From Bryobacterales bacterium (GTDB taxonomy: Bacteria; Acidobacteriota; Terriglobia; Bryobacterales; Bryobacteraceae), in contig JADZGD010000002.1 of assembly GCA_020854055.1 (NCBI GenBank), forward strand, positions 1 to 50,509: DNA of 50,509 bases. The letters run 5' to 3'. Numbering within the stretch: position 1 is the first letter of the stretch; every line of letters begins with the position of its first letter. Positions 1 through 9,414 of the stretch are shown one piece after another. A program made the position numbers and the translations under genes. Below the pieces are notes generated by a model. The model was not told where the DNA came from and made no database searches. It saw nothing but the letters and a program-made list of their open reading frames with translations.

Positions 1-3000
1 CCACGCCGTTGTCGTTGTGCACCTCCACCCAGTCGTTATCCAGAATGCCGAGTTGGGCCGCGTCCAGGTCGTTCATCCAGAACGGTTCGACTCCGCGCGA
101 CAGCGTGGTCATGCGCTGGTTGTCGCCATAGGTCGAGTGGATGTGCCACTTGCCGTGCGGCGTCAGGTAGTTCAGCATCATCGAGTCCCGCTTCTCGGTG
201 GTGAACCGCAAGTCGGCGTAATCCGCCGGTAACGGCTTCGGCTTGTAACACGGCAGGTGCTCACCGAAATCGATATAGCCGGGATGATCCAGGTAGAAGT
301 GCTGCCGTCCGGTCAACGTGCGCCAGGGCACATCGGACTCTACGTTGTAGCAGAAGGGAGAATACGCGCGGCCATCTTCAGTAAGCCCTGACCACATCGG
401 ACTGTTTAACAGCCGGAAGGGGCGCGTCTGCAGCGTCTTGTAATCGGTGCGAACCGAACGCGACTTCTCCGCAAGGTGCCCCAGCGGCACCCCCGTCCGC
501 TTCTCCATATTCTTATAAGAACGGTAGGCCAGTTCTCCGTTCGTGGTCGTCGCAAATTTCAGAACCGTGTTACAGACCTGCTCGTCTTCGCGAATCGAGA
601 CGTACCGGTTACCGTCGAACTCCTCCACCGGCACTTCATTCAGAGCCCGCTCGTAGAAGTCCTTGATCGCATAGTGAGTGCCGTGCGCATTCAGGCCGTT
701 GTCCCGCGCCAGCGGACCGAATGAGATGAACTGGTTGAAGATATTCCAGTACTCACGGCGTACAACCCTCAGCCCCGGCATCGTCTTGCCGGGAATTGCC
801 TCCACCTCGCCGGTGATCCAGTCGGCGATTTTGGTTTGCGCAATCTCGGCCGGTGAATCGTGCGATAGAGCGGTCGCCATCAGGTCTTCCACCGGCTTGG
901 GGAAGTGCTTCACCGCCAGTTCGGAAAATTTGGCCGCAATCGCCCGGAAGATCTGCCAGTCGGTCTTCGACTCCCAGCAGGGAGGCACTGCCGCCGACAG
1001 CGGATGGATAAAGCTGTGCATGTCGGTCGAGTTCAAATCGGCCTTTTCGTACCATGTCGCTGCCGGCAGGATGATGTCCGAGTACAGCGCCGAGGTGTCC
1101 ATGCGGAAGTTCAGATCAACCACCAGGTCCATCTTGCCCAGCGGCGCGGTCTTGTGCCATTCAACCTCTTTTACGTAGCCCTCGGCGAAGTCCTCCGCAA
1201 TCAGGTTGGTGTGCGTCCCCAGGTAGTGCTTCAGGAAATACTCGTGCCCTTTGGCCGATGCCAGCAGAGCATTGCCGCGCCAGATGAACCACATGCGCGG
1301 CCAGTTCTCTTCGGCATCGGGATCCTCCACCGCGAAGCGCATCTTGCGCTGCTTCAACTGCTCCACAACCCAGGAGACGATCTCTTCATCGGTCGTCGCC
1401 CCACCAGCCCGTGCTTCGTCCGCCAGGTTCAGCGAGTTCTGATGGAACTGCGGATAGAACGGCAGCCAGCCGTTGCGGACCGCCTTCACCTGCAGGTCCG
1501 CCGTGTGGCCCTGAGCGATTGAACCCTCCCGCTGGTGCTGCGGCACCGTGTGGTAATCGGTGAAGTGTCGTTCATAGCGCCACTGGTCGGTGTGCATGTA
1601 ATGCCAGCTCGGGGCATTCTGCAGCCGCCCGGCCGGATACCAGTCGCGGCCGAACGCAATCGACGACCAGGATTCGCCCGGAGCCAGTTTCTCCTGGCCG
1701 ACGTAGTGCGCCAGTCCGCCCCCGTTCACCCCCACGCAGCCGCAAAACATCAAGGCATACATCGCCGAGCGGTACATGATGTTGTTGTGATACCAGTGGT
1801 TGACTCCGGCGCCGATGATCACCGTGCACTTGCCCTTGGTCAGCCGCGCCGTATTGCCCCATTCCCGCGCAAAGCGGATGAGCGTATCCCGGCCCATGCC
1901 GGTGTATCGTTCACTCCAGGCCGGCGTGTAAGGCTTGGTTTCATCGTCATAAGAGTCCGGATACTCCCCATCCAGGCCGCGGGGCACCCCGAACTGCGCC
2001 ATCAATAGGTCATAGACCGTGGTGACCGTAACCGTCGAGCCGTCCGCGGCCGTCAACCGCTTCACCGGAACACCGCGCTGGTGCGTCTTCGCCGCTCCGA
2101 AATCGTCCAGCTCAACCTGCACTTGCTCATCGCCCAGGAACGTGAGCACGGGCCGGATGGCAGAGCCGTCCACGCCGTCTTTGAGCAGCAGGTTCCACTT
2201 ACCCTCGTCCTTGCCCCAGCGGAAACCGCTCGAGCCCATCGGCAGCTTCGGCCGCTGGTCGCCCTCGTCCCACATCAGGAACTTCCAGTCGCCGTTCTCG
2301 ATGCCGCTGTAGCTGGCCAACCGGTTCGCCCGCAGCAGTTGCCCGGCCCGCCAGGCCCCGCCTTCTTCTTTCAACTCCACCAGGTACGGCGAATCGGTGT
2401 ACTTCTTCACATACTCGACAAAGTACGGTTCCGCCTTTTCGTGGTGAAACTCTTTCAACAGGACGTGGTTCACCGCCAGCCACCAGGCGGCATCCTGTCC
2501 CGCGTTCACCGGAATCCATTCATCGGCGTACTTGGCCACCTGGCTGAAGTCCGGCGCAAAGACCCACATCTTGGTCCCGTTGTGACGGGATTCGGCCGCG
2601 AAGTGGCAGTCCGGCGTCCGCGTCATGTTGAGGTTGGACCCCATCACCGCCAGCAGCTTGGCGTTGTACCAATCGGCCGACTCGTGAGCGTCGGTCTGGT
2701 CACCCCAGACCTCGGGTTCCGCCGGCGGCAGATCACTGTACCAGTCATAGAACGAAAGGAACGATGCGCCAATCAACTGCAGGTACCGCGAGCCCGACGC
2801 AAAGCTCACCATCGACATCGCCGGAATCGGGGAGAACCCGACAATCCGGTCCGGTCCCCATTTTTTCGCCGTGTATATGTTGGACGCCGCTATAATCTCC
2901 AGCGCCGTATCCCAATCAAAACGCCGCAGCCCGCCCTTGCCGCGCGCCTTCTGCCAGCGCTGGCGCTTCTCGGGGTCTTCCACCAGGCTCCGCCACGCCT

Positions 3001-3367
3001 CCACCGGATCTTCATTCTCTGCCCGCGCGCTCTTCCACAAATCGAGCAGAGCGCCCCTCACGTAGGGATACTTCACCCGCAGCGGGCTGTAGAGATACCA
3101 CGAAAAAGTGATCCCACGCTGGCATCCGCGCGGCTCATAGGGTGGCAAACCCGATTCAAGCAGCGGATAGTCCAGTGCCTGCATCTCCCAGGTGACAATC
3201 CCGTCCTTGACGTAGATCGTCCACGAGCAGCCGCCGGTGCAATTGACTCCGTGCGTGCTGCGGATGATCTTGTCGTGCTGCCAGCGGTTGCGGTAGAACT
3301 CTTCCCATCCGCGCTGCGCCGGATCGCTCTCGTCCTTAATCCAGACCAGTGAACCGTTACTCTTCAC
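1..3367 (-). CDS. narG: Respiratory nitrate reductase alpha subunit (partial, 3' end outside window)
   Basis: Catalytic molybdenum subunit of membrane-bound nitrate reductase, reducing nitrate to nitrite with quinol- or cytochrome-derived electrons. About 1122 codons are visible and the frame stays open to the window edge, so the C-terminus is missing. Seen directly: near residue 37 the FS0 cluster ligand motif HGVNCTGGC, followed about 30 residues later by GCQRG, as in NarG; then the stretch [17 protein letters not shown], which holds the Mo-ligand Asp region of NarG. The protein follows E. coli NarG closely over its whole visible length as I recall that sequence. The start is GTG, overlapping the stop of the cytochrome gene by 4 bases (GTGA), so translation is probably coupled. 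narH, narJ and narI would be expected beyond position 1. A nitrite oxidoreductase (NxrA) of the NarG-like type is the main alternative; the close NarG match and the anaerobic neighbourhood favour reduction. Confidence 0.93.
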   Translation of the reverse strand, partial: MKSNGSLVWIKDESDPAQRGWEEFYRNRWQHDKIIRSTHGVNCTGGCSWTIYVKDGIVTWEMQALDYPLLESGLPPYEPRGCQRGITFSWYLYSPLRVKYPYVRGALLDLWKSARAENEDPVEAWRSLVEDPEKRQRWQKARGKGGLRRFDWDTALEIIAASNIYTAKKWGPDRIVGFSPIPAMSMVSFASGSRYLQLIGASFLSFYDWYSDLPPAEPEVWGDQTDAHESADWYNAKLLAVMGSNLNMTRTPDCHFAAESRHNGTKMWVFAPDFSQVAKYADEWIPVNAGQDAAWWLAVNHVLLKEFHHEKAEPYFVEYVKKYTDSPYLVELKEEGGAWRAGQLLRANRLASYSGIENGDWKFLMWDEGDQRPKLPMGSSGFRWGKDEGKWNLLLKDGVDGSAIRPVLTFLGDEQVQVELDDFGAAKTHQRGVPVKRLTAADGSTVTVTTVYDLLMAQFGVPRGLDGEYPDSYDDETKPYTPAWSERYTGMGRDTLIRFAREWGNTARLTKGKCTVIIGAGVNHWYHNNIMYRSAMYALMFCGCVGVNGGGLAHYVGQEKLAPGESWSSIAFGRDWYPAGRLQNAPSWHYMHTDQWRYERHFTDYHTVPQHQREGSIAQGHTADLQVKAVRNGWLPFYPQFHQNSLNLADEARAGGATTDEEIVSWVVEQLKQRKMRFAVEDPDAEENWPRMWFIWRGNALLASAKGHEYFLKHYLGTHTNLIAEDFAEGYVKEVEWHKTAPLGKMDLVVDLNFRMDTSALYSDIILPAATWYEKADLNSTDMHSFIHPLSAAVPPCWESKTDWQIFRAIAAKFSELAVKHFPKPVEDLMATALSHDSPAEIAQTKIADWITGEVEAIPGKTMPGLRVVRREYWNIFNQFISFGPLARDNGLNAHGTHYAIKDFYERALNEVPVEEFDGNRYVSIREDEQVCNTVLKFATTTNGELAYRSYKNMEKRTGVPLGHLAEKSRSVRTDYKTLQTRPFRLLNSPMWSGLTEDGRAYSPFCYNVESDVPWRTLTGRQHFYLDHPGYIDFGEHLPCYKPKPLPADYADLRFTTEKRDSMMLNYLTPHGKWHIHSTYGDNQRMTTLSRGVEPFWMNDLDAAQLGILDNDWVEVHNDNGV

Positions 3368-4245
3368 GATCGGCCTCCCAAAACTTTACGGGCACTTGCA
3401 TCTACAATCGGGCCGCGGACGCCCCGGAAGCGGCTGCGCCAGATGGCTCCGGCCAGCAGCAGCAACACCACCGCCACGACAAAGCCAGTAGCGAAGAATC
3501 CGGCCGTGTCGGCGTGGTCATCCTCGCCTCCAGCCTTGGCGGTGCTGTTAAATAACGCCAGCAGCGGCAAAATTTCTTCACTTTTTAGTGCGGAACTCTT
3601 GAAAATGAAGTTCATTGTCGGCGTGGCCGGCGCAAAGAGCCAGGCGCCCATCGCCTTTCTGCCACCCAGCCGTTCATACACCTTGGAAAGGTCCGGGCCC
3701 AGCCGCCCGCCGCCGAATCCGCCGATGCCGCGGAACGTGTGGCAGGTTACGCATGGCGGCCCGCCGTTGGCCAGCCTCCGGTGCCCCATGAAAATCTCCT
3801 TGCCCTGCTCCACGTCCTGCGGGGTGAAGGGCCGGTCACTGATTTGCAGCCCCGCAAACTGCGATTTGGGCAGCTTCGATTCGGCCTCGATCATCGTCAG
3901 CAAACTCTCGGCCAGCGCCGGAGTCATGCCATTGATGGTCGGCATCACCACGTCGCGCGCTTCCGCCTTGAGTTGCAGCGCGTAGGGATCGCCTTTGTCC
4001 ATCATCCCCTGCGGAGATTGCAGAAACTGGACCAGCCACGCCCGGTCCTTCTTCTGGGTCACGTTTTTCAGATCCGGTCCGGTCAGCCGGCCGCCGCCAA
4101 TCGTGTGGCAACTGGTGCAGTTCGCCCGGAAGAACTCCGCCGGATCCTGTGCCTGAATGGCCGTCGTGCCGGCGGCGAGAATCGTAATGATAGAAAAAAC
4201 CGGGCTAATTCGATGAAAAAGCCATTGAATCATCATGGAATTCAT
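3364..4245 (-). CDS. Diheme cytochrome c with C-terminal membrane anchor, nitrate reductase-associated
   Basis: A 293-residue exported electron carrier. Residues 1-32 form a signal peptide, heme motifs CTSCH (43-47) and CVTCH (165-169) mark two c-type domains, and a single hydrophobic helix at about 250-268 followed by Arg-rich residues anchors the tail. Met101 (VVMPTINGM) and Met211 (PTMNF) are candidate axial ligands. The gene overlaps the regulator upstream and narG downstream by 4 bases each, so the three are almost certainly one mRNA. Known: some nar operons, such as that of Thermus, include a cytochrome gene (narC) just before narG. Inference: this protein passes electrons from the membrane pool to, or accepts them from, the NarG complex on the outer face of the membrane. 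It could also be a general c-type cytochrome captured by the operon. Confidence 0.88.
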   Translation of the reverse strand: MNSMMIQWLFHRISPVFSIITILAAGTTAIQAQDPAEFFRANCTSCHTIGGGRLTGPDLKNVTQKKDRAWLVQFLQSPQGMMDKGDPYALQLKAEARDVVMPTINGMTPALAESLLTMIEAESKLPKSQFAGLQISDRPFTPQDVEQGKEIFMGHRRLANGGPPCVTCHTFRGIGGFGGGRLGPDLSKVYERLGGRKAMGAWLFAPATPTMNFIFKSSALKSEEILPLLALFNSTAKAGGEDDHADTAGFFATGFVVAVVLLLLAGAIWRSRFRGVRGPIVDASARKVLGGRS

Positions 4246-4664
4246 CCTCGGTGCTTAGAGCCTTTCCGTGCCGCAATATCGGCCAGCGTTGTGTTTTCCA
4301 GAAAACGAGTCATACACTCGCCTACTTCCTGCCACGCCTTGTGCGCCTGGCATGCGTCGGCGTCTGAGCACACCTTGTGCGCATCCAACAGGCAGGACCG
4401 CATCGAGCGGTGCCGCTCGAAAAGGCCGACAATCTCCGCTAGCTGGATCTTCGAGGGCGGACGATGCAAGCGGTACCCCCCGCCACTGCCCCGCGTGGCG
4501 TCGATAAATCCCGCGCCGCCAAGCGTCCACAGAATTTTGGAGAGATAATTTGCCGGAATGTTCGCTCTCTGCGCCAGGTCGCGGCCCAGCATGAACTCTC
4601 CCTCGGGCAGGCCAGCTAACACTGAAAGCGCCCGAAGTGCATGCTGTACCGTGACCGAAAGCAT
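4242..4664 (-). CDS. Rrf2-family Fe-S transcriptional regulator (NsrR/IscR-like)
   Basis: A 140-residue winged-helix regulator. Residues 1-65 carry the DNA-binding domain with the Rrf2 wing motif RGSGGGYRL (58-66). Cys91, Cys99 and Cys105 form the three-cysteine cluster expected to hold a [2Fe-2S] or [4Fe-4S] cluster; Cys117 is extra. The spacing (C-x7-C-x5-C) is close to but not the same as IscR or NsrR. As first gene of the unit with the cytochrome and narG (ATGA overlap at its end), it probably senses NO, nitrite stress or redox state and controls the operon and itself. The start ATG at 4664 sits about 20 bases below a strong promoter that contains a perfect palindrome, the natural operator. 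Confidence 0.9.
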   Translation of the reverse strand: MLSVTVQHALRALSVLAGLPEGEFMLGRDLAQRANIPANYLSKILWTLGGAGFIDATRGSGGGYRLHRPPSKIQLAEIVGLFERHRSMRSCLLDAHKVCSDADACQAHKAWQEVGECMTRFLENTTLADIAARKGSKHRG

Positions 4665-4683
4665 TTGTTGATCTCTTCATGAA

Positions 4684-4695
4684 GAAGTATACTTC
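4684..4695. promoter_or_regulatory. Palindromic operator GAAGTATACTTC overlapping the -10
   Basis: A perfect 12-bp palindrome covers the whole -10 element of the promoter upstream of the Rrf2 regulator. A protein bound here would block RNA polymerase. Autoregulation by the Rrf2 protein is the simplest reading, since this family binds palindromes at its own promoters. Confidence 0.6.
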
Positions 4696-4713
4696 ATCGG
4701 GGCGTGGTGTCAA
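4686..4713 (-). promoter_or_regulatory. Sigma70-type promoter of the rrf2-cytochrome-narG operon
   Basis: Read on the minus strand: -35 TTGACA (4713-4708), 16-base spacer, -10 TATACT (4691-4686). The -35 is a perfect consensus match. Transcription would begin near 4679, giving a short leader of about 15 bases before the ATG at 4664. Confidence 0.75.
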
Positions 4714-5082
4714 CATCCGGCGGGAAAAATCTTGAAAGTTTTCGATTCGTCGAATTGAGCCTGCCCCGGACTGATGGCCGGAGAGAGCGGCATCACGCCC
4801 GCTTTCGCGTCCTAACTTCCAGCCGCTCAAACTACCCAAAGCCGACCCAAGCTCCCCAAGGCAGGTACCTTACGAACCGTCACCCCAGACCGCCGGGTAC
4901 TGGCGTGGTTACACGGACCCGGCAGTCAAGCGCCCCGCGTACTCGGCAGCGCGATGCCGACTATACCAAATCTCACCGCCCCGATGGAAGCCGTCATTCT
5001 ACGGAAGCCTGACATCCATCCCCGTCCGTCCATCCCGGCCCGTCTTGCACCGGCCGTCTCGCCGGAACGACAATGGATGCTT

Positions 5083-6462
5083 ATGGCCAGGGAATATGAT
5101 TTGACGCCGCGCCGCGTGCCCCGCGTGGAAACGAAGTTTCGGCGCATCGTGACTGAGATTCCGGTTCCGGAATCGATTACCATCCTCGAGCGGCTGCATG
5201 ATGTGGAGCCGCGTGCCATGCGCGGGCAGCCGCCCGTAGTGTGGGATCACGCCCGGGGATTTCAGGTCTACGATGCCTGGGGCAATTGCTGGCTCGACTG
5301 GTCTTCCGGCGTTCTGATTACCAACGCCGGACACGGCCGCCAGGAGATCATCGACGCCATCACCGCCCAGGCCCGGCACGGACTGCTTACCAACTACTGT
5401 TTCCCCAGTGAAATCCGTGCCCGCCTGTGCGAACGCATCGCCGGCCTGCTGCCCCGGCCGCTGGAGAAAGTCTTCCTGCTCACCACGGGTTCGGAGACCG
5501 TGGAGTGCGCGGTGAAACTCTGCCGCACTCACGGAATTCAGGTAGGCGGACGCGCAAAAAACATCATCGTTTCCTATGGCAAGGCCTTCCATGGCCGTAC
5601 GCTCGGCTCCCAACTGGCAGGCGGCATTCCCGCGCTCAAAGAGTGGATCGTCAACCTCGACCCCGGCTTCGTACAGGTGGAGTTTCCCGACGGCTTCTGG
5701 ACCGAGGACACCTCCTTCGAGTTTTTCGAAAAATCGCTGGCCGCCCAGGGCGTCAACCCGGATAACGTTGCCGGGGTGATTCTGGAGACCTATCAGGGCG
5801 GAAGTTGCGCCATGGCCCCAGTGGCCTACATGAAGGCGCTGCGCCAGTGGTGCGACCGGCACCGGGCGCTGCTGGTATGCGATGAAGTGCAGGCCGGCTT
5901 TGGCCGCACTGGAACGATGTTCGGTTTTGAACACTACGGCATTGTGCCCGACCTGGCCACCTTCGGCAAAGGCATCAGCAGTTCGCTGCCTCTGTCGGCC
6001 ATCGTGGGCCGGGAAGATGTAATGGATCTGCACCCGGCCGGCAGCATGACATCCACCCACACCGGCAACCCCATCTGCTGCGCCGCCGCGCTCGCCTCCC
6101 TGGACCTGGTGGTGAAAGAGGACTTGGCCGGCAACGCCCGGGTAATGGGGAGCCTGCTGCACCAGCGCCTGAACGCACTGAAGGCGAAGTATCCCCATGT
6201 CGGCGCCACCATCGGCACCGGCCTGGTAGCCGCGTTGATCTGCGTCAAGCCCGGCACCCGGGAACCTGACGGCGATTTGGCCTTTGAAGTCGTTCGCCGG
6301 TCGATGGAAAAGGGGCTGTTGATGTTTTCGCCGGTTGGCGTCAACGGCAGCACGGTGAAGATCGCACCGCCGCTGGTGATTACCGCCGAAGCGATCGAGG
6401 AGAGTTGCACGGTGCTCGAGGAGGCCTTCTCCGAAGCGCTGGTGGCGGCTCCGGTACAATGA
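5083..6462 (+). CDS. Class III PLP-dependent aminotransferase
   Basis: A 459-residue fold-type I aminotransferase of the ornithine/4-aminobutyrate/glutamate-semialdehyde group. Seen: TTGSET for phosphate binding (about 134-139), the cofactor Asp-Glu pair in LVCDEVQAGFGRTG (Asp267), the Schiff-base lysine in ATFGKGIS (Lys296), and the class III signature region STHTGNP. The substrate cannot be told from sequence. The start at 5083 has GGA five bases upstream and gives a normal family length; 5077 or 4954 are alternatives in the same frame. The stop overlaps the next start by ATGA, coupling it to a Gfo/Idh/MocA oxidoreductase, so the pair may act on one amino-sugar or amino-polyol pathway. That link is inference. 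Confidence 0.88.
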   Translation: MAREYDLTPRRVPRVETKFRRIVTEIPVPESITILERLHDVEPRAMRGQPPVVWDHARGFQVYDAWGNCWLDWSSGVLITNAGHGRQEIIDAITAQARHGLLTNYCFPSEIRARLCERIAGLLPRPLEKVFLLTTGSETVECAVKLCRTHGIQVGGRAKNIIVSYGKAFHGRTLGSQLAGGIPALKEWIVNLDPGFVQVEFPDGFWTEDTSFEFFEKSLAAQGVNPDNVAGVILETYQGGSCAMAPVAYMKALRQWCDRHRALLVCDEVQAGFGRTGTMFGFEHYGIVPDLATFGKGISSSLPLSAIVGREDVMDLHPAGSMTSTHTGNPICCAAALASLDLVVKEDLAGNARVMGSLLHQRLNALKAKYPHVGATIGTGLVAALICVKPGTREPDGDLAFEVVRRSMEKGLLMFSPVGVNGSTVKIAPPLVITAEAIEESCTVLEEAFSEALVAAPVQ

Positions 6463-7697
6463 GCGCTCCCGAGGTCACCGTCGTCGGCGGCGGCATGATC
6501 ACGCATGACCAGATCCTGCCCTCGCTGTGGCAAATGCAGCGCGGCGGCGCCATCGGCGAAATCGCCGTGTGCGCGCTCAACGGCAAACCGCTGCGGGAAC
6601 TGGCCGCGTCCGGCACGCTGAAGCGGGCCTTTCCCGCCAGCCGCTTCCATCCCTACCCGGACTTTGATGACGACCGCCCCCAACCCGGCCTGTTCCGCGA
6701 AGTGATCGGGCGGATGCCGGCGCGCAACGTGGTGATCGTCGCCGTCCCCGATCAGTTTCATTACGACGTCATCCGGGCGGCGATCGAGGCCGGCCAGCAC
6801 GTGGTCAGTGTAAAGCCACTGGTGCTCAAACATTCCCAGGCCGTCGAGATCGAGCAGCAGGCCCACGCTCGCGGCCTCTTCGTGGGCGTCGAATACCACA
6901 AGCGTTTCGACGACCGGAGCCTGATCGTCCGGCGCCGCTACCGTGACGGCCGCTTCGGCGAGTTCAAACTGGGCACCGCCTCGCTGCTCGAAAAGTGGTA
7001 CTACCGCCACTCGAATTTTCAGAACTGGTGTACGGCGGAGAACTCCGACGCCTTCGCCTACATCGGTTGCCATTATGTGGACCTGGTACACTTCATCACC
7101 GGCCTGCTGCCGGTGGCAGTCTCGGTCTACGGTTTGCGCGACAAATATCCGAACGGCAACGAAGGCTTCCTGTGGACCGACGCCCGCGTCATCTGGAACA
7201 ACGGCGCCTGTCTCAACGTGCAGAACGCGCTGGGGTTCCCGGACGACGCGCCAGGCAGCAATATTCAGGGCCTGTCGATGTACTGCGCCACCGGGGACAG
7301 AGGCGCCTGGATCCGCCATGACGATCAGTATCGCGGCATGCAGTATGTCTACACCGCAAGCTCCGGCGATCCGGGCTCCACGATCTACCACGAGCCGAGC
7401 ACCGAGTATTTCCAGTATCTCGATCTGGGCGGCGAAGGCATGACGCCGGTCGGCTACGGCCTTCGTTCGGTGGATGCGCTGGTGCGGGCAGCCATCGACG
7501 TGGAGCAGGCCGGCTCCCTCGAACATCGCCAGCGCGCGCTCAGGCAGATCGATGAAACGGGTATCCTGGCGACACCCGCCAATAGCCGGTACAACGAACT
7601 GGTCATGGAGGCAGGCAGACTCTCCATCCTTAACGGCGGCCGCGAAGCGGTGATTCAGTATGAACCCCAACCCTCGGTACAACTGCGGCAATATTAG
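6459..7697 (+). CDS. Gfo/Idh/MocA-family NAD(P)-dependent oxidoreductase
   Basis: A 412-residue dehydrogenase of the sugar/inositol type. The N-terminus has a Rossmann start (VTVVGGGM), and SVKPLVL stands where the family has the catalytic EKP motif, with Lys kept but Glu replaced by Val. VEYHKRFDD and GCHYVDLVHFITG provide the second-domain catalytic His-Asp region. The start ATG overlaps the aminotransferase stop (ATGA), so the two are translated as a unit. Substrate is unknown; a paired transaminase suggests keto-sugar or inosose-like chemistry. Confidence 0.85.
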   Translation: MSAPEVTVVGGGMITHDQILPSLWQMQRGGAIGEIAVCALNGKPLRELAASGTLKRAFPASRFHPYPDFDDDRPQPGLFREVIGRMPARNVVIVAVPDQFHYDVIRAAIEAGQHVVSVKPLVLKHSQAVEIEQQAHARGLFVGVEYHKRFDDRSLIVRRRYRDGRFGEFKLGTASLLEKWYYRHSNFQNWCTAENSDAFAYIGCHYVDLVHFITGLLPVAVSVYGLRDKYPNGNEGFLWTDARVIWNNGACLNVQNALGFPDDAPGSNIQGLSMYCATGDRGAWIRHDDQYRGMQYVYTASSGDPGSTIYHEPSTEYFQYLDLGGEGMTPVGYGLRSVDALVRAAIDVEQAGSLEHRQRALRQIDETGILATPANSRYNELVMEAGRLSILNGGREAVIQYEPQPSVQLRQY

Positions 7698-8055
7698 GCG
7701 ATGTTTCAGAGTGGCGGCGATGCTGGCCGCCATCGCGCTGCTGTTTGCCGTGGCGCCGCTACCGGCCGCCGGCCCCGCTTTCCGCAGCCAACAGCAGTTG
7801 ATCGCGCACTACCACAAGCACGGCGCCGAGTTCGGGAACATCAACATGGCCGAGTATCTTCGCCGCGCCCAGGATCTGCGGGATGCACCCACCAGCGCCA
7901 CGATCCTGCGAGCCGGCCGTCCCGGTGGCATCTTCACTAAATTCGACCGCCGCCACGGCTGGTTCGGTGCCTACAATCGCGACGGGACGATCCGTACCTT
8001 TTTCGTTCCCAATGACGGTGAGCGCTACTTCCACCGCCAGGCGCGCCGGCGATGA
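7660..8055 (+). CDS. Small secreted protein with a polymorphic-toxin-like (BECR-type RNase) domain
   Basis: A 131-residue protein. Residues 12-37 are a basic region plus hydrophobic core ending in LPAAGPA, a likely Sec signal peptide. The remaining ~90 residues show a pattern I associate with C-terminal nuclease domains of polymorphic and LXG/CDI toxins: IAHYHKHGAEFG, then AEYLRRAQDL, then a beta-rich end with GWFGAYNRDGTIRTFF and YFHRQA. Conserved-looking His (HYHKHG), Thr-Arg-Thr and the last His-Arg could be catalytic, as in the barnase-EndoU-colicin-RelE superfamily. The start lies inside the end of the upstream gene; Met21 at 7720 is an alternative. The stop overlaps the next gene by ATGA, the usual toxin-immunity layout. 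Function is inference; this could be an unrelated exported protein. Confidence 0.6.
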   Translation: MNPNPRYNCGNIRRCFRVAAMLAAIALLFAVAPLPAAGPAFRSQQQLIAHYHKHGAEFGNINMAEYLRRAQDLRDAPTSATILRAGRPGGIFTKFDRRHGWFGAYNRDGTIRTFFVPNDGERYFHRQARRR

Positions 8056-8408
8056 CCGACTCCGATGCCGTCGCCTACTTGCGGGAAAACGGCTACCCGG
8101 AGCATGTCTGCCGCGCCGGAGCGCCCGGACTCGTTGCGCGCTACCGGGAGTTTGTCCGGCAGGTGGAGGGAGGATATCGTTTCGGCCTGGAGGACTATCG
8201 CAACGACCTCGACCTCAGGGCGCTGCTCACGCTAATCGGCCGTGACGGCGAGGTAGCCGATGCCGATGCGCGCTTTCAGGCACTGCTTCGTCCGGCGGCC
8301 GCCCGCATCTGGGAAAGCGGCGCCGGCAATCCCTTCTGGGACTTCGGTTATCCAGCTAACGCCGGCGGCACGCTGCGCAGTGATCTTGAAGCCGAACAGC
8401 TACTCTGA
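8052..8408 (+). CDS. Small acidic protein, candidate immunity partner
   Basis: A 118-residue cytoplasmic protein with no signal peptide and no family I recognise. It is Asp/Glu-rich and predicted mostly helical (ARYREFVRQVE, YRNDLDLRALLTLIG). It starts at the overlapping ATGA of the secreted toxin-like gene and has no other obvious partner. A neutralising immunity protein is the best guess from position, size and acidity, but nothing in its sequence proves it. Confidence 0.6.
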   Translation: MTDSDAVAYLRENGYPEHVCRAGAPGLVARYREFVRQVEGGYRFGLEDYRNDLDLRALLTLIGRDGEVADADARFQALLRPAAARIWESGAGNPFWDFGYPANAGGTLRSDLEAEQLL

Positions 8409-8442
8409 ACCGGAGTTGGCCGGCAACTAAGCACGCCGCCAA

Positions 8443-9414
8443 TCACCACCTCGCGGTCATTGACGCCGGAGGCAGCAGTATGAAGCTGGAAAACAGGCGA
8501 TCCAGCAAGCCGCGCTCGGTGCTGACACTGACCGAGTGAATGGAGGCGATATCGCCCTTCTCGGCAAAGAAACCGACGCCGCCGGAGCGAAGCCTGTCAT
8601 CGCGCCAGGTATCTACGACCTTGCCGTTGATCGAGGTGACGAATTTATCCCCGCGAATCCGCATCGAAACCTGATACTGCTCGTTCCGAATGATACCCAG
8701 CGGAATGGGAAGTGCTGTGCGGTCGATCTGCCGGCCCTTCACCATCGCGTAATGTACCACGCTGGTTACCGGATCAATCCCGGGCCGAATCACCTCTACC
8801 CGTGCCCCGTAATAATTGTCGCGGTTGGAAGCACGGAACGCCCAGCCGATACCCCGCTTTTCGATCTGTGCTTCAAACCCGAAATTGTAGTCGGTCAACT
8901 CCAACGAAGGGGCCCACAGCCGCAGGCGTCCCGGCCGTACCGAGCCGTTCCGGTATACCCAATCACCGACCGCGGTAGAGATCGATCTCGAATCCGCCGG
9001 CCGCCACTCCTTCAGTCCCTTGTGAAACGATTCCCGCAAAGTGACCGACGGAACCGTCAGCCGGAACTTCCGCAGCATCGGAAACCGGTTGCCGGTTTGC
9101 GTCAGCGCATATTCCATCGCTCCGCTCACCGGGGCGGGCGCCTGGCGGGGCAGCGCCAGAAAGAGCAAGACGAAACCTAACATCAAAACCAGAACCGCGG
9201 ACAGGGGAAGTTGCTTCTGTTTCTTCTTCCGGTCCTCATCCTCAAGAAACTCATCCTCTCCCTGCTCGATCTGGCGGAGCAAGCGGGCGGAATAAACGAT
9301 CCCATCGGTGAACTTGGCCTGTTCAAACACAACGCGGTGCGCACGGCAACAAAAGTCGCGATCCCACAGCCGCCGGATGGGATTGATCTTTTTGTGACAG
9401 AAAGTGCACAACAT
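8443..9414 (-). CDS. Membrane protein with N-terminal zinc-ribbon-like motif and DUF1080-like jelly-roll domain
   Basis: A 323-residue protein. Near the N-terminus CTFCHKK and FCCRAHR form a CxxC...CC metal-binding motif. An acidic, then Lys-rich linker (about 55-68) leads to one membrane helix at about 69-90. The outer part (150-310) is a beta-rich domain like the concanavalin/3-keto-disaccharide hydrolase (DUF1080) fold: GWAFRASNRDNYYGARVEV and IRGDKFVTSINGKVVDTW are typical strands. Zinc domain inside and glycan-binding-like domain outside suggests a link between surface and cytoplasm, but the role is unknown. ATG 9441 in the same frame would add nine residues. Confidence 0.75.
   Translation of the reverse strand: MLCTFCHKKINPIRRLWDRDFCCRAHRVVFEQAKFTDGIVYSARLLRQIEQGEDEFLEDEDRKKKQKQLPLSAVLVLMLGFVLLFLALPRQAPAPVSGAMEYALTQTGNRFPMLRKFRLTVPSVTLRESFHKGLKEWRPADSRSISTAVGDWVYRNGSVRPGRLRLWAPSLELTDYNFGFEAQIEKRGIGWAFRASNRDNYYGARVEVIRPGIDPVTSVVHYAMVKGRQIDRTALPIPLGIIRNEQYQVSMRIRGDKFVTSINGKVVDTWRDDRLRSGGVGFFAEKGDIASIHSVSVSTERGLLDRLFSSFILLPPASMTARW

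Larger units (their letters stand above)
4665..5082. other. Intergenic region between divergent nar unit and aminotransferase
   Basis: About 418 bases. The left 50 bases hold the nar promoter and operator. From 4954 the aminotransferase frame is open, and an ATG there would add 43 Pro-rich residues, but no ribosome site precedes it and those residues do not look like the enzyme family. I see no RNA gene or repeat in the rest. Confidence 0.5.

Noticed and set aside
2081..3352. 423-codon plus-strand open frame opposite narG
   Set aside because: NarG motifs run without break on the minus strand; the plus frame is Arg/His-rich and featureless.
4999..6459. Long minus-strand open frame opposite the class III aminotransferase
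   Set aside because: It is a shadow of the strongly supported plus-strand gene and its translation has no family features.
5934..7733. 599-codon minus-strand open frame opposite the oxidoreductase
   Set aside because: High GC keeps the opposite frame open; the plus-strand Gfo/Idh/MocA motifs decide the coding strand.
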